In this document: piece by piece, positions 1 to 7,280 of the stretch | How the letters are laid out: every line of letters starts with the position of its first letter | Numbering within the stretch: the first letter of the stretch is position 1 | Assembly: GCA_021810045.1 (NCBI GenBank) | Contig: JAJZJR010000009.1 | Span: forward strand, 1-64,000 | Source of the DNA: Thermoplasmata archaeon | Lineage (GTDB): Archaea; Thermoplasmatota; Thermoplasmata; Thermoplasmatales; Thermoplasmataceae | Reading direction: 5' to 3' | DNA length: 64,000 nt | Program-made: the position numbers and the translations under genes | The notes under the pieces: generated by a model | What the model was told of the DNA's origin: nothing | The model's input: the letters and a program-made list of their open reading frames with translations, nothing else | Database searches by the model: none

Positions 1-2
1 TT

Positions 3-269
3 CCCCTGAGGAAGAACTTCAGCACTCTCTCACGTGGTTCACCTTTGAGAGGAAGGACAGCAAGGGAGATCAGGAAACTGGGAGAGGATCAGTGGAAGCT
101 CATCCACGAATATGGAAAAAGATGGACGGTGGAGATATATTTCTCAGGCCTGAAGATGGTCATGGGCGAGATCATAAGGGCAAGAAGAACGGATTACATG
201 ATCCGGGAAGTCGGACTGAAGGTGCTCTATTACAACATCATGAGGGAAAACACAAGGGCATATGGGTAG
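3..269 (+). pseudogene. DDE transposase, C-terminal part (cut by window edge)
   Basis: The frame is open from the left edge (first full codon at base 3) and ends with a stop at 269, so only about 88 C-terminal residues are visible. They fit the end of an IS4/IS5-like DDE transposase: a region with the pattern EYGKRWTVEIYFSGLK, in which the glutamate after RW-V would be the last catalytic acid, followed by a helical tail with KVLYYNIMREN. It would act by cutting and joining DNA at insertion-sequence ends. Whether the gene is whole cannot be judged because its start lies outside. It sits directly beside the P-loop ATPase gene of the integrated element, so it may be an insertion within that element. 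Confidence 0.75.
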
Positions 270-299
270 TTATGCAACACAGTTTAAAATATCTAAAAT

Positions 300-1715
300 C
301 TATTCCTTCACCAATTTCACTAATTTCACAGGTTTGGTCTTTCCCTTGGCAGTAATCATTTCAATGCTGTTGCCTTCCAGCATACTGTCAAGTGCGCTCT
401 TGACGTCTTCTTTATTCATCCCAAGTTTTTGTGCTATGTGTCCCTGAGATGCCCATTCTCCTTTCTTGTCTGGTGTAGCTTGGTAGACTTTGAGTACTCC
501 ATTGCTATCCTTTTCAGGATCAATTCTGTAGCCTTTTCCCTCGCGTATCAAGTCACTGTAAGCTCTCTTGACTTGGTCAACAATTCTTGTTATCTTTACG
601 GGATTCCAAGATTGCCTTCTCCTGTTCAGGTACTGATCATAGTATTCAAGGAATATTTCCTTGTATTCTTCCAGGTCAGTGATGGCACATTCAAGGTCAA
701 TTAGATCCATCAGAAGTGTCATTTCCCTACAATCTCCCGCACAATTCGGAATTTCAGTTTCAATGTAATTGTGATCGTACTTAATCCTTGAGGCCGCGTA
801 AATCATCGCCAACTGTAGAACCTGTCCCTGAAATTTAGTTGTGGCCTTGATTTCCATGGTATCATCTTTGGTTTCATGGGCTTCAATCCGGGCCACTTGA
901 AGCTTGTCCACATATTGGGCGTATCCTTGTTTAAAAGAATCCGAAGCGTCGACAGTCCTAATTTGTTTTAGAACCTTGAAATATTCTTCATTCATATCTT
1001 CAAGAAGTTCATTCAATGCGATTTCTCCGTCATCGCCAAGTGGATTATAGCGCAGAGGGGCCTCATCTTTAACATAGAAGAACCTGAATCCTATCCCCTG
1101 TTCCCAGTATTGGTCTGATAAATGATTTAGGAAGATCGGTGTTGATGTAAGCCATGTCGTGCAGTAAAGGATGTCAGGATATGATTCGTTGCCACGTCCT
1201 GTGGTCCCCGAATCCTGTACTTCATTATCCATCATTTCAGCATACATTTCAAAAGTCGATGAAAGGGCGCCACTCCTGTTTTCCTTCGCAAGGGTTGAGG
1301 CTTCGTCTCTGATTATTGCCATTGAATATGGCACGGTATTGTGCTTTATCCCTTCTGGAACCCTGTTAAGGTTGGCGAGGATACTCTGTGGTGTATGTTT
1401 AGAGAATAATCGCTTTTGGCTTCCAAGGGACTGATTAAGGTATTGGAATGATCTTTCAAGGAATTTCCTTGCGGCAGTCTTGTTTGATCCTGATGGACCG
1501 ATCCAGAGGTGTCCAATCGATGCTCTTATGGGGCCCTGTTTTGTTGAATACTTGGCATTGCTTAATGCCATGGATAGCTGTGTCTTTAGTACACACTTCA
1601 TAACATGGTTAGGCACTGGAACAATCTCACGAGCTCTATCAAAGTAGTCTGTGAAATAAGACTGTATAACTGGCGATTCCACACGATTTAAATTCTTGTT
1701 TTCTATATTTTCCAT
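300..1715 (-). CDS. P-loop ATPase of an integrated element, possible replication helicase
   Basis: A 471-residue protein with a clear Walker A motif GPSGSNKT near residues 73-80 and a Walker B-like strand MAIIRDEAS near 132-140, followed by a Thr/Ser-rich strand (CTTWLTSTP) that may be a sensor. The last 70 residues look like a winged helix (GHIAQKLGMNKEDVKSAL). The plan resembles DUF3987-type ATPases and other plasmid or virus replication ATPases, but I cannot assign a family firmly. I place the start at the ATG at 1715 because a GTGATC stretch lies just upstream; a GTG at 1724 is possible. It lies in an integrated element next to tRNA-Thr, with an AbrB-like gene upstream on the same strand, so a role in replication of that element is an inference. 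Confidence 0.6.
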   Translation of the reverse strand: MENIENKNLNRVESPVIQSYFTDYFDRAREIVPVPNHVMKCVLKTQLSMALSNAKYSTKQGPIRASIGHLWIGPSGSNKTAARKFLERSFQYLNQSLGSQKRLFSKHTPQSILANLNRVPEGIKHNTVPYSMAIIRDEASTLAKENRSGALSSTFEMYAEMMDNEVQDSGTTGRGNESYPDILYCTTWLTSTPIFLNHLSDQYWEQGIGFRFFYVKDEAPLRYNPLGDDGEIALNELLEDMNEEYFKVLKQIRTVDASDSFKQGYAQYVDKLQVARIEAHETKDDTMEIKATTKFQGQVLQLAMIYAASRIKYDHNYIETEIPNCAGDCREMTLLMDLIDLECAITDLEEYKEIFLEYYDQYLNRRRQSWNPVKITRIVDQVKRAYSDLIREGKGYRIDPEKDSNGVLKVYQATPDKKGEWASQGHIAQKLGMNKEDVKSALDSMLEGNSIEMITAKGKTKPVKLVKLVKE

Positions 1716-1776
1716 TAAGATCACTTTCCGCTCCTGTTTGCAGACAGGGGCTCATTTTTTTCTTTTCAGGTTCACA

Positions 1777-1926
1777 TCATTTCTCATCAGGGTACAATAA
1801 AAGCAGCCCCTCTTTTGTTTCCCGCATTTTCAATTTCATGCCAGCTCCAAGATTATGGATCTCAGTCAGCGTTTTTGGGATAGTAATGATGAGAGACCCG
1901 CCAAAATCCTGTATTTTTCTTTCCAT
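1777..1926 (-). CDS. AbrB/SpoVT-type DNA-binding protein
   Basis: A 49-residue protein with the swapped-hairpin AbrB pattern: KIQDFGGSLIITIPK near the N terminus, then a hydrophobic segment ending in KEGLLLLYP. Such proteins bind DNA as dimers and often serve as antitoxins or as regulators of plasmids and viruses. I choose the ATG at 1926 because an AT-rich TATA-like stretch (TTTTAAATATTTG) lies about 24 bases upstream, which suggests a leaderless transcript; a longer frame with a GTG at 1977 would run over that box. No partner toxin is evident beside it, so regulation of the downstream ATPase gene on the same strand is more likely. Confidence 0.6.
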   Translation of the reverse strand: MERKIQDFGGSLIITIPKTLTEIHNLGAGMKLKMRETKEGLLLLYPDEK

Positions 1927-2050
1927 ATTTCTAATTAATTTTTTCAAATATTTAAAACTATATTTTCTATGGGACACGTAAAATACGGCTTCTGTGAATG
2001 ATTCAATTTGCTAAAACCATACTAAAGACAAGCATGATCTCGAAACGAGG

Positions 2051-2590
2051 TTAAAGAGGGTGCCAGTCCCCTCCTGCAAGTTCAATGAAGTTGAAGGCTT
2101 GTTTAGGTCGGTTCTCATCTCTGTATTCTGGATAGAATCTGTTTACCCATTCTTCGTGTTCATTTGGATCTGAAGGGATATAGAAGGACCCTTCATCATC
2201 TATTTCGAGGTTAGGCATCCAAGTTTCCTTAATAGTTACAAGCATCCAAATCAGTAACTGATGTGTAAGGGGCTCCCTGTTAGTTTTACACCACGTTTCA
2301 ATCTTCCAAATGTCTCCGTATTTCACAAACACGAAATCAATGCTTTCAGCATATGTCTCAGAGGAGTGGAACCTCAGACCTCGTTCGTAAACCTTTTCTG
2401 CATTTTCAAAGAGTCTACCTATGCTGAGACAAAATGTAGTATTGCTACTCTGAACTGAAGTCGTTGCAATTAAGTTGTCGACCTCAAAATATTTCCAATT
2501 CAGGCCTTTCGTCATGAGTTTGACATAATTCAAGATCTTCCCGAGAGAGACGGTGTCTGTTTCGCCTTTGTAGAAAATAGTGCACCCCAT
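2051..2590 (-). CDS. Unknown protein of the integrated element
   Basis: I do not recognise this 179-residue soluble protein. It has no signal peptide or membrane segment, is rich in aromatic and acidic residues in its second half, and ends with an FNFIELAGGDWHPL tail. Its start codon overlaps the stop of the 135-residue gene upstream by one base (TAATG), so the two are translationally coupled and probably work together. Both belong to the block between the AbrB-like gene and the divergent winged-helix gene of the element at tRNA-Thr. A virus- or plasmid-specific function is likely by position only. Confidence 0.5.
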   Translation of the reverse strand: MGCTIFYKGETDTVSLGKILNYVKLMTKGLNWKYFEVDNLIATTSVQSSNTTFCLSIGRLFENAEKVYERGLRFHSSETYAESIDFVFVKYGDIWKIETWCKTNREPLTHQLLIWMLVTIKETWMPNLEIDDEGSFYIPSDPNEHEEWVNRFYPEYRDENRPKQAFNFIELAGGDWHPL

Positions 2591-2997
2591 TAGTGCACCT
2601 TCGTATTAGGATCATAGAGTTGAACGTCTCCTGGCCACAGGTCTATATCAGCTCGAAAATTCATTAGTATCTGTTCCAGGGTAAGAAACATAAGATTTCC
2701 GCTAATATCAGGAATTCCATAGCAAATATACCCAGTTCCGTCCCTGAATTCACTCACCAATCCGAATTCAACCTGTTCTTTCAGTACCTTGAGGATGTTA
2801 TATTCCCATACCTGTGCTTTCACTTTCATATTTTGTATCAATGAGATTAACTCTGCAGCAGTTCTGTTCTGGATGAGCCTTAAGAATTGCATCCTCTCAC
2901 CTCTTGTTCTGGCATTTGGAGGCCTTATTGCCTCCTCGTAGCTGTCCAGTTCTTTTCTCCACCTTTGGGTGGCATTTTCGTTGGTATTTATTACCAT
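2590..2997 (-). CDS. Unknown protein of the integrated element, first gene of a pair
   Basis: A 135-residue protein that I cannot assign. The first 60 residues are charged and helical (RWRKELDSYEEAIRPP, GERMQFLRLIQNRTAAEL), suggesting a coiled or helical bundle, and the second half is predicted strand and loop with several Gly and Pro. It is co-transcribed with the 179-residue gene downstream through a TAATG overlap. It is divergent from the winged-helix gene that begins about 110 bases away, so the space between the two may hold the control region of this part of the element. Confidence 0.5.
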   Translation of the reverse strand: MVINTNENATQRWRKELDSYEEAIRPPNARTRGERMQFLRLIQNRTAAELISLIQNMKVKAQVWEYNILKVLKEQVEFGLVSEFRDGTGYICYGIPDISGNLMFLTLEQILMNFRADIDLWPGDVQLYDPNTKVH

Positions 2998-3104
2998 GAA
3001 TTAGAAATGGACAAGGTTCTCTTTTGAAATCACTTTGAAAACATGAATTCCATCTTTATTAACTCAGTAATATATTTATGATCCTAAATCTTTTCTTATT
3101 CGAA

Positions 3105-3767
3105 ATGGGATCAAATAAGGAGGGTATAGCTCAAAAGTTTATTGTCAATCTGTTGAGATTTCAAGGTGAAATGGGCCTTAGTATGATAGATTACGCGCTC
3201 AGAGAGGAAATAAGCGTAGCATACAAAGGTGGGTATGGCTACAAGCTAACAAAGTCGCATCTCAGGAAAATAGAAGAACTCGGTTACATAAGATCACGGG
3301 CTATTCCTGTGCCAGAAAGAAAATCCCGAGAAACTGATGGGGTTGAACCTCTCTATTATGCAAGGAAACCAGATAGTAGATGGTTCGGAGTATATGCACT
3401 AAATCTCCCCAAAGTTGGAAAGTTACCTGCTTTCCCACCACAGTGGTACTTAGAAGACCATTACTTCAATGAATCAGAGCTAGCTGAGATGTCAAGCAGT
3501 GACATTAGGAAAGAAGGTCTCAAATTATTTGACGAAGCGGCAGAAAGTAATGGAATCACATGGAATGAATGCAAATCTATTGCGGAGAAGTTCGATTTAC
3601 GTGGCCCAGAGTATTCCGATGAAAAGATTACTTATGCTTTCTATAAAAAGAAATTTTTGAAGGAAATGGACACACTAAAGGAGAATAGAAAACACAAAAT
3701 TAAAAAGGTGGAGAAAAGAAGAGACGCAATCAGAGAGTCTTTAAAGACTAATCAAGAGATCTCATAG
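3105..3767 (+). CDS. Winged-helix protein of the integrated element
   Basis: A 220-residue protein. Residues from about 10 to 75 look like a winged-helix DNA-binding domain of PadR-like type: helices around IAQKFIVNLLRFQGE and KSHLRKIEELGYIRSRAI, then a wing. The middle is Pro/Trp rich, and the C terminus is a long Lys/Glu-rich helix, possibly a coiled coil. The start is set at the ATG at 3105 because a TATA-like box (TAATATATTTATG, about 3068-3080) lies some 25-30 bases upstream; a frame start at 3078 would lie in the box itself. Divergent from the unknown pair at 2051-2997. It may regulate the element; this is inference. Confidence 0.55.
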   Translation: MGSNKEGIAQKFIVNLLRFQGEMGLSMIDYALREEISVAYKGGYGYKLTKSHLRKIEELGYIRSRAIPVPERKSRETDGVEPLYYARKPDSRWFGVYALNLPKVGKLPAFPPQWYLEDHYFNESELAEMSSSDIRKEGLKLFDEAAESNGITWNECKSIAEKFDLRGPEYSDEKITYAFYKKKFLKEMDTLKENRKHKIKKVEKRRDAIRESLKTNQEIS

Positions 3768-3907
3768 TCGCCTTATCGCCCCACTGTGGTTACAAATTCA
3801 GATCCTTAAATCATTGCATGAACGAGATAAATAGCCATTCTGTTGACAAGTAAAATTTTTCAAACTTAATTAGGATAAAACTCATTTATTTACAAGGGTG
3901 AACAAAG

Positions 3908-4144
3908 GTGAAGAAAAACGTTGTTCTGTCATTGGAAGAGAACCTACGAAACACAGCAAAAGAAATGGGTTTAAACCTGTCAGGTTTCCTACAAAGTAAG
4001 TTGATTGAGTTCATCAAAAGCAACGATGGCCAAATAGTTGCCAAAAAAGGAAATCATAACGAGAGCCACTGGAGGGTTTCGATCCCCCGACCTGCTGATT
4101 ACAAATCAGCTGCTCTGCCAGCTGAGCTACAGTGGCGCTGTTGA
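3908..4144 (+). CDS. Probable int(N): N-terminal fragment of an SSV-type integrase, reading into tRNA-Thr
   Basis: The 78-residue frame starts with GTG at 3908, preceded by GGGTGA six bases upstream. Residues 1-40 look like a ribbon-helix-helix or similar short DNA-binding fold (strand VVLSLEE, helix with GLNLSGFLQSKLIEFI). From about residue 52 the frame runs through the antisense of the tRNA-Thr gene, giving RPADYKSAALPAELQWR, which is simply the translated tRNA, and stops just past the tRNA 5' end. In archaeal SSV-type integration the attachment site lies inside the integrase gene near its N-terminal end, so the integrated form leaves a short int(N) reading from the element into the tRNA gene. 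This frame has that orientation and position. Alternative: an unrelated antitoxin-like gene that happens to run into the tRNA. Confidence 0.5.
   Translation: MKKNVVLSLEENLRNTAKEMGLNLSGFLQSKLIEFIKSNDGQIVAKKGNHNESHWRVSIPRPADYKSAALPAELQWRC
4064..4110. other. Proposed attachment site (att) at the tRNA-Thr 3' half
   Basis: The 3' half of tRNA-Thr borders foreign-looking genes on one side and ordinary chromosomal genes on the other. Archaeal integrases commonly recombine within the anticodon loop to 3' end of tRNA genes. The exact core cannot be fixed without the second copy, which would be at the far end of the element, left of the window. Confidence 0.4.
4064..4136 (-). tRNA. tRNA-Thr (anticodon UGU)
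   Basis: Read on the minus strand, a full cloverleaf of 73 nucleotides: seven-pair acceptor stem GCCACTG/CAGTGGC, D arm with AGCTCAGCTGG, anticodon stem GCTGA/TCAGC with loop TTTGTAA (anticodon TGT at 4101-4103), and T arm with GGTTTCGATCC on the opposite strand. The discriminator base is U, as is usual for archaeal tRNA-Thr. CCA is not encoded, so it must be added by the CCA-adding enzyme whose gene is at the right end of this window. No intron is seen. The 3' end faces the mobile element, the side where integrases normally insert. Confidence 0.95.
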
Positions 4145-4349
4145 GAGATATGTTACTTAATCATAAAACTTTCACTGTCTTTCCAGCCAATTTGCAGAAA
4201 TTATTTTTTTTAACAATGTTTCTCTGGCAAAGGAAAAGGTATCAAAAAAACTCATGACATTCAGGTTCCATGATGTCGTCATCTGTATATTTTATTATTT
4301 AAACTTCACTGCACAAGTTTATTATCGTTATCATCAATAAGCCTTCTAC

Positions 4350-4577
4350 ATGGAATCTCTCGAAATTATCAGGAGCATGCCACCTTCTGCAAAACTGCTC
4401 CTGCGAGTCCTTAAAGAAAATAAAATTTCACGCTTTGATGAACTTATGGATGAGACCATGCTTTCCAAAAGAACTCTTCTTTATGCCATCAAAACCCTCA
4501 AGGAACTGGACCTAATCGAAACCCAGATATGCATGAGTGATGCCAGGAGAAGGTTCTACTGCGTTAAACTCAGGTAA
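4350..4577 (+). CDS. Small winged-helix transcription regulator
   Basis: A 75-residue single-domain protein. The pattern SAKLLLRVLKENKISRFDELMDET, then SKRTLLYAIKTLKELDLIE and a wing ending RRRFYCVKL, is that of a MarR/ArsR-like winged helix: helices 1-3 with recognition helix near residues 40-55. No metal-binding cysteine pair is apparent; the two cysteines are near the end. It lies 47 bases upstream of the glcD-like gene on the same strand and could be co-transcribed with it or control it. An AT-rich box (ATTTTATTATTTAAA) at about 4290 precedes it. The ligand is unknown. Confidence 0.65.
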   Translation: MESLEIIRSMPPSAKLLLRVLKENKISRFDELMDETMLSKRTLLYAIKTLKELDLIETQICMSDARRRFYCVKLR

Positions 4578-4624
4578 TCATCCATTCTGAACAAGAATTA
4601 TTATGTTTCAGAAAATCCTTGATC

Positions 4625-6019
4625 ATGGATCACATCAGGGAACTTTCCAGAATTCTAGGCAGTAACCTAATAACCGAAAGGGAGCAGAAAATACCCTACA
4701 TGACTGACGCCTCTTATTATGAGGGTGATCTGCCCATGGCAGTAGCAATTCCTGACACCGTAGATCAGGTTTCAGCTGTCATGAAATACTGCCAGGGAAA
4801 TTCTGTTCCCGTGGTTGCCAGGGGCGGAGGAACGGCACTCACAGGCTCATCCATACCAATGGAGGACATGCTTGTAATCAGCCTGGCAAAGTTTGACAGG
4901 ATACTTGAGGTACACCCTGAAGATCGTTACGCCATTGTTGAACCAGGAGTAAAACTTGACAACCTGAACCAGCACCTGCAAAAATACGGTTTCTTCTACC
5001 CTCCGGATCCGGCCAGTTCCATCGCTGCAACCGTGGGCGGTTCCATTTCAACCAACGCAGGCGGGCTAAGGGCCTCAATGTACGGAACAACCAAGAACTG
5101 GGTCCTTGGACTTGAGTTGGTTCTTCCTGATGGAAATAAAATCAATACAGGAGGCAAAGTCCTGAAGCGAACTGCAGGCTATGACCTTACGTCCCTTTTG
5201 GTGGGCGCCGAGGGTACCCTGGGAATCATAACCAAAGCCATAGTGAAGATCTGGCCTCTCGTGGAATCAAAAGGCAGAATACTCGCATATTACGATTCAA
5301 TAGAGAAAGTGGGAAGTGCAATTTCAGATCTAAAGGGTAAAGGTATTACGCCACTCATTGCGGAATTTCTTGACCGGATTACAATGCATTCACTGTCACA
5401 GACTCGTGGGCTGGAATTTCCCGAGACTGCAAGCCACATGCTTATCATCGATATTGCTTCAACAAGGGAGAGCATAGGCAGAGAGCTGAAAGATGCTGAA
5501 GAAATACTGAAAAAATTCAATCCCATAAGCACAGAGATCACAACCGACAAGGAAGAAATGGACCGTATCTACGAAGCCAGAAAAGGTGCATATTCATCTC
5601 TGCTCAGTGAGAGGTCCACAATGAGCGAACGTGTGGTCATTGGCGATATTGTTGTGCCCGCATCTGAACTTCCTCAGGCCCTTAAGGAAAGTGAGGAAAA
5701 AGTGCAGAAATACAATCTTACAGTTGCACTCTTTGGCCATATCTCTGACGGAAACATCCACGCAAACATATACGCGGACATTGCTGACCAGGACCACATG
5801 AAGCGGGTGGAAAGCTTCCAGCATGATTTTGCAATGATCGCCATCATGCATGGTGGCAGTGTATCCGCCGAACATGGCATAGGGCTGGAGAAGAAGGAAC
5901 TACTTAAAATGGAAATGGACGAGACCAACAATGCATACGTAATGGAGATCATGAAATCCATCAGGAAAATCTTCGATCCAAATGGAATAATGAACAGGGG
6001 TAAGATGTTTGATCAATGA
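4625..6019 (+). CDS. glcD: FAD-linked 2-hydroxyacid oxidase/dehydrogenase (GlcD type)
   Basis: About 464 residues, the usual length for GlcD/D-lactate dehydrogenases. The N-terminal FAD-binding PCMH domain is seen in VVARGGGTALTGSS (about 65-78), the DPASSIAATVGGSISTNAGG segment (about 127-146) and YGTTKNWVLG. The C-terminal FAD-oxidase domain has HISDGNIHANI and SAEHGIGLEKK, the latter with the conserved histidine. It would oxidise D-lactate or glycolate to the 2-oxoacid and pass electrons to its Fe-S partner. The next gene, encoding that partner, overlaps it by about 11 bases. I take the ATG at 4625; a TTG two codons upstream is also open. Confidence 0.85.
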   Translation: MDHIRELSRILGSNLITEREQKIPYMTDASYYEGDLPMAVAIPDTVDQVSAVMKYCQGNSVPVVARGGGTALTGSSIPMEDMLVISLAKFDRILEVHPEDRYAIVEPGVKLDNLNQHLQKYGFFYPPDPASSIAATVGGSISTNAGGLRASMYGTTKNWVLGLELVLPDGNKINTGGKVLKRTAGYDLTSLLVGAEGTLGIITKAIVKIWPLVESKGRILAYYDSIEKVGSAISDLKGKGITPLIAEFLDRITMHSLSQTRGLEFPETASHMLIIDIASTRESIGRELKDAEEILKKFNPISTEITTDKEEMDRIYEARKGAYSSLLSERSTMSERVVIGDIVVPASELPQALKESEEKVQKYNLTVALFGHISDGNIHANIYADIADQDHMKRVESFQHDFAMIAIMHGGSVSAEHGIGLEKKELLKMEMDETNNAYVMEIMKSIRKIFDPNGIMNRGKMFDQ

Positions 6020-7238
6020 TCTAGTGAAGGAACTCGAGAATGAAGTGGGCAAATGCATAAGTTGCGGCTTCTGCGAATCGGTATGTCCTACACTTCCTGC
6101 TGCAGGTTACAATCTCTGGAAAGGGGCCAGAGGCCGTGTTATCCTTGGCAAAGAACTGCTCTCAACCATTAAGGATAAAGAGACAATAAATGTCTCAGAC
6201 AGCTTTTACTCCTGTCTTGACTGCCAGGCCTGCCTCTATGTATGTCCGGCTGGCGTCAACGCAGGCAAGGTCAGCCACATCTCAAAATCAATCATTGCCA
6301 GTGACACAATAACAGGAAACCAGAACCCTCTTGCCAAAATGATGGCACGGGTAACCATGCGCTACATGAATCCTCTGGGTGTCAGGGAAAAATGCGCTGA
6401 CTGGTTCAAGGGAATGAAAGCGGACCCGGACTCCAACGATCTTCTCTACACAGGAAACATGTACCAGCTCATGGCCTACAACAAGGGAATGGACAGTATG
6501 AGGGAAAGAATGGGAAAAAACCTTTCAGAAAAAATGTCCTCCCTTGTTTCAACTATCCCCGGTCTAATGAAGCTTACACCGGTAAAGCGTGATGAAATCA
6601 TTGGACAAAAGATGGATAAAACACTGTCCAACATAGCTCTTCTTCTCAGAAAGGCAGGCATATCATTCAATTATCTGGGAGAAGCCGAACCCTACCCCGG
6701 GACCTTCATCTACGATCTGGGATACCTGGATCTTTTTGAAAAATACGCCAAAAAAATTGCAAAGATCCTGAAGGACAGCGGTGCAAAACGCATTATAACA
6801 GTGGACCCCCATACATATGATCTCCTGAAGAATGTCTATCCGAAATATGTGGATGACTTCGATCTTGATATTGTACATTACCTGGATCTCATAGATAAAT
6901 CATCATTTATTGGTGGAAGCGACAGCATAACCTATCATGAACCATGTCACTTCTCCCTCAGGGATGACGCATACAACAGGCCGCTTGAAACCTTGAAAAC
7001 AGTGGCAAATGTCAGTCTCCCCGCCCGTAGCGGAAGACGAACAAAGTGCTGTGGCGGGCCCGATGAACTCATTTTTCCTGAACTGACACGGAAGATTTCA
7101 GAAGACAGATACAGGGAACTGCAGGAAACAAAGGCAGAGAAGATTGTTACTGCCTGTCCAATCTGTTTCTCAAACCTCAATAAAGGACCTGAGGTTATTG
7201 AGATCGGAGATTACCTCTTGTCCAAACTGAAGAACTGA
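6009..7238 (+). CDS. glcF: Fe-S subunit of 2-hydroxyacid oxidase (GlcF/HdrD-like, CCG domains)
   Basis: A 409-residue protein. Two 4Fe-4S motifs lie near the N terminus: CISCGFCESVCP (about 16-27) and CLDCQACLYVCP (about 69-80). The C-terminal half has cysteine-rich CCG domains, with EPCHFSLR, KCCGGPDEL and ACPICFSN. Together with the GlcD-like protein it should move electrons from lactate or glycolate towards a membrane quinone; no membrane segment is seen. The best start is a TTG at 6009, inside the end of glcD; a GTG at 6024 is a possible alternative. The overlap implies coupled translation. Confidence 0.85.
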   Translation: MINDLVKELENEVGKCISCGFCESVCPTLPAAGYNLWKGARGRVILGKELLSTIKDKETINVSDSFYSCLDCQACLYVCPAGVNAGKVSHISKSIIASDTITGNQNPLAKMMARVTMRYMNPLGVREKCADWFKGMKADPDSNDLLYTGNMYQLMAYNKGMDSMRERMGKNLSEKMSSLVSTIPGLMKLTPVKRDEIIGQKMDKTLSNIALLLRKAGISFNYLGEAEPYPGTFIYDLGYLDLFEKYAKKIAKILKDSGAKRIITVDPHTYDLLKNVYPKYVDDFDLDIVHYLDLIDKSSFIGGSDSITYHEPCHFSLRDDAYNRPLETLKTVANVSLPARSGRRTKCCGGPDELIFPELTRKISEDRYRELQETKAEKIVTACPICFSNLNKGPEVIEIGDYLLSKLKN

Positions 7239-7280
7239 ATTATACATGGTGGGAATCCATCACAACCGGTAGGAAATCAG

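Noticed and set aside
3908-4063. Antitoxin of a toxin-antitoxin pair
   Set aside because: The ribbon-helix-helix-like start would allow it, but no toxin gene adjoins and the frame enters the tRNA gene in the orientation expected of int(N). Kept as an alternative in the feature.
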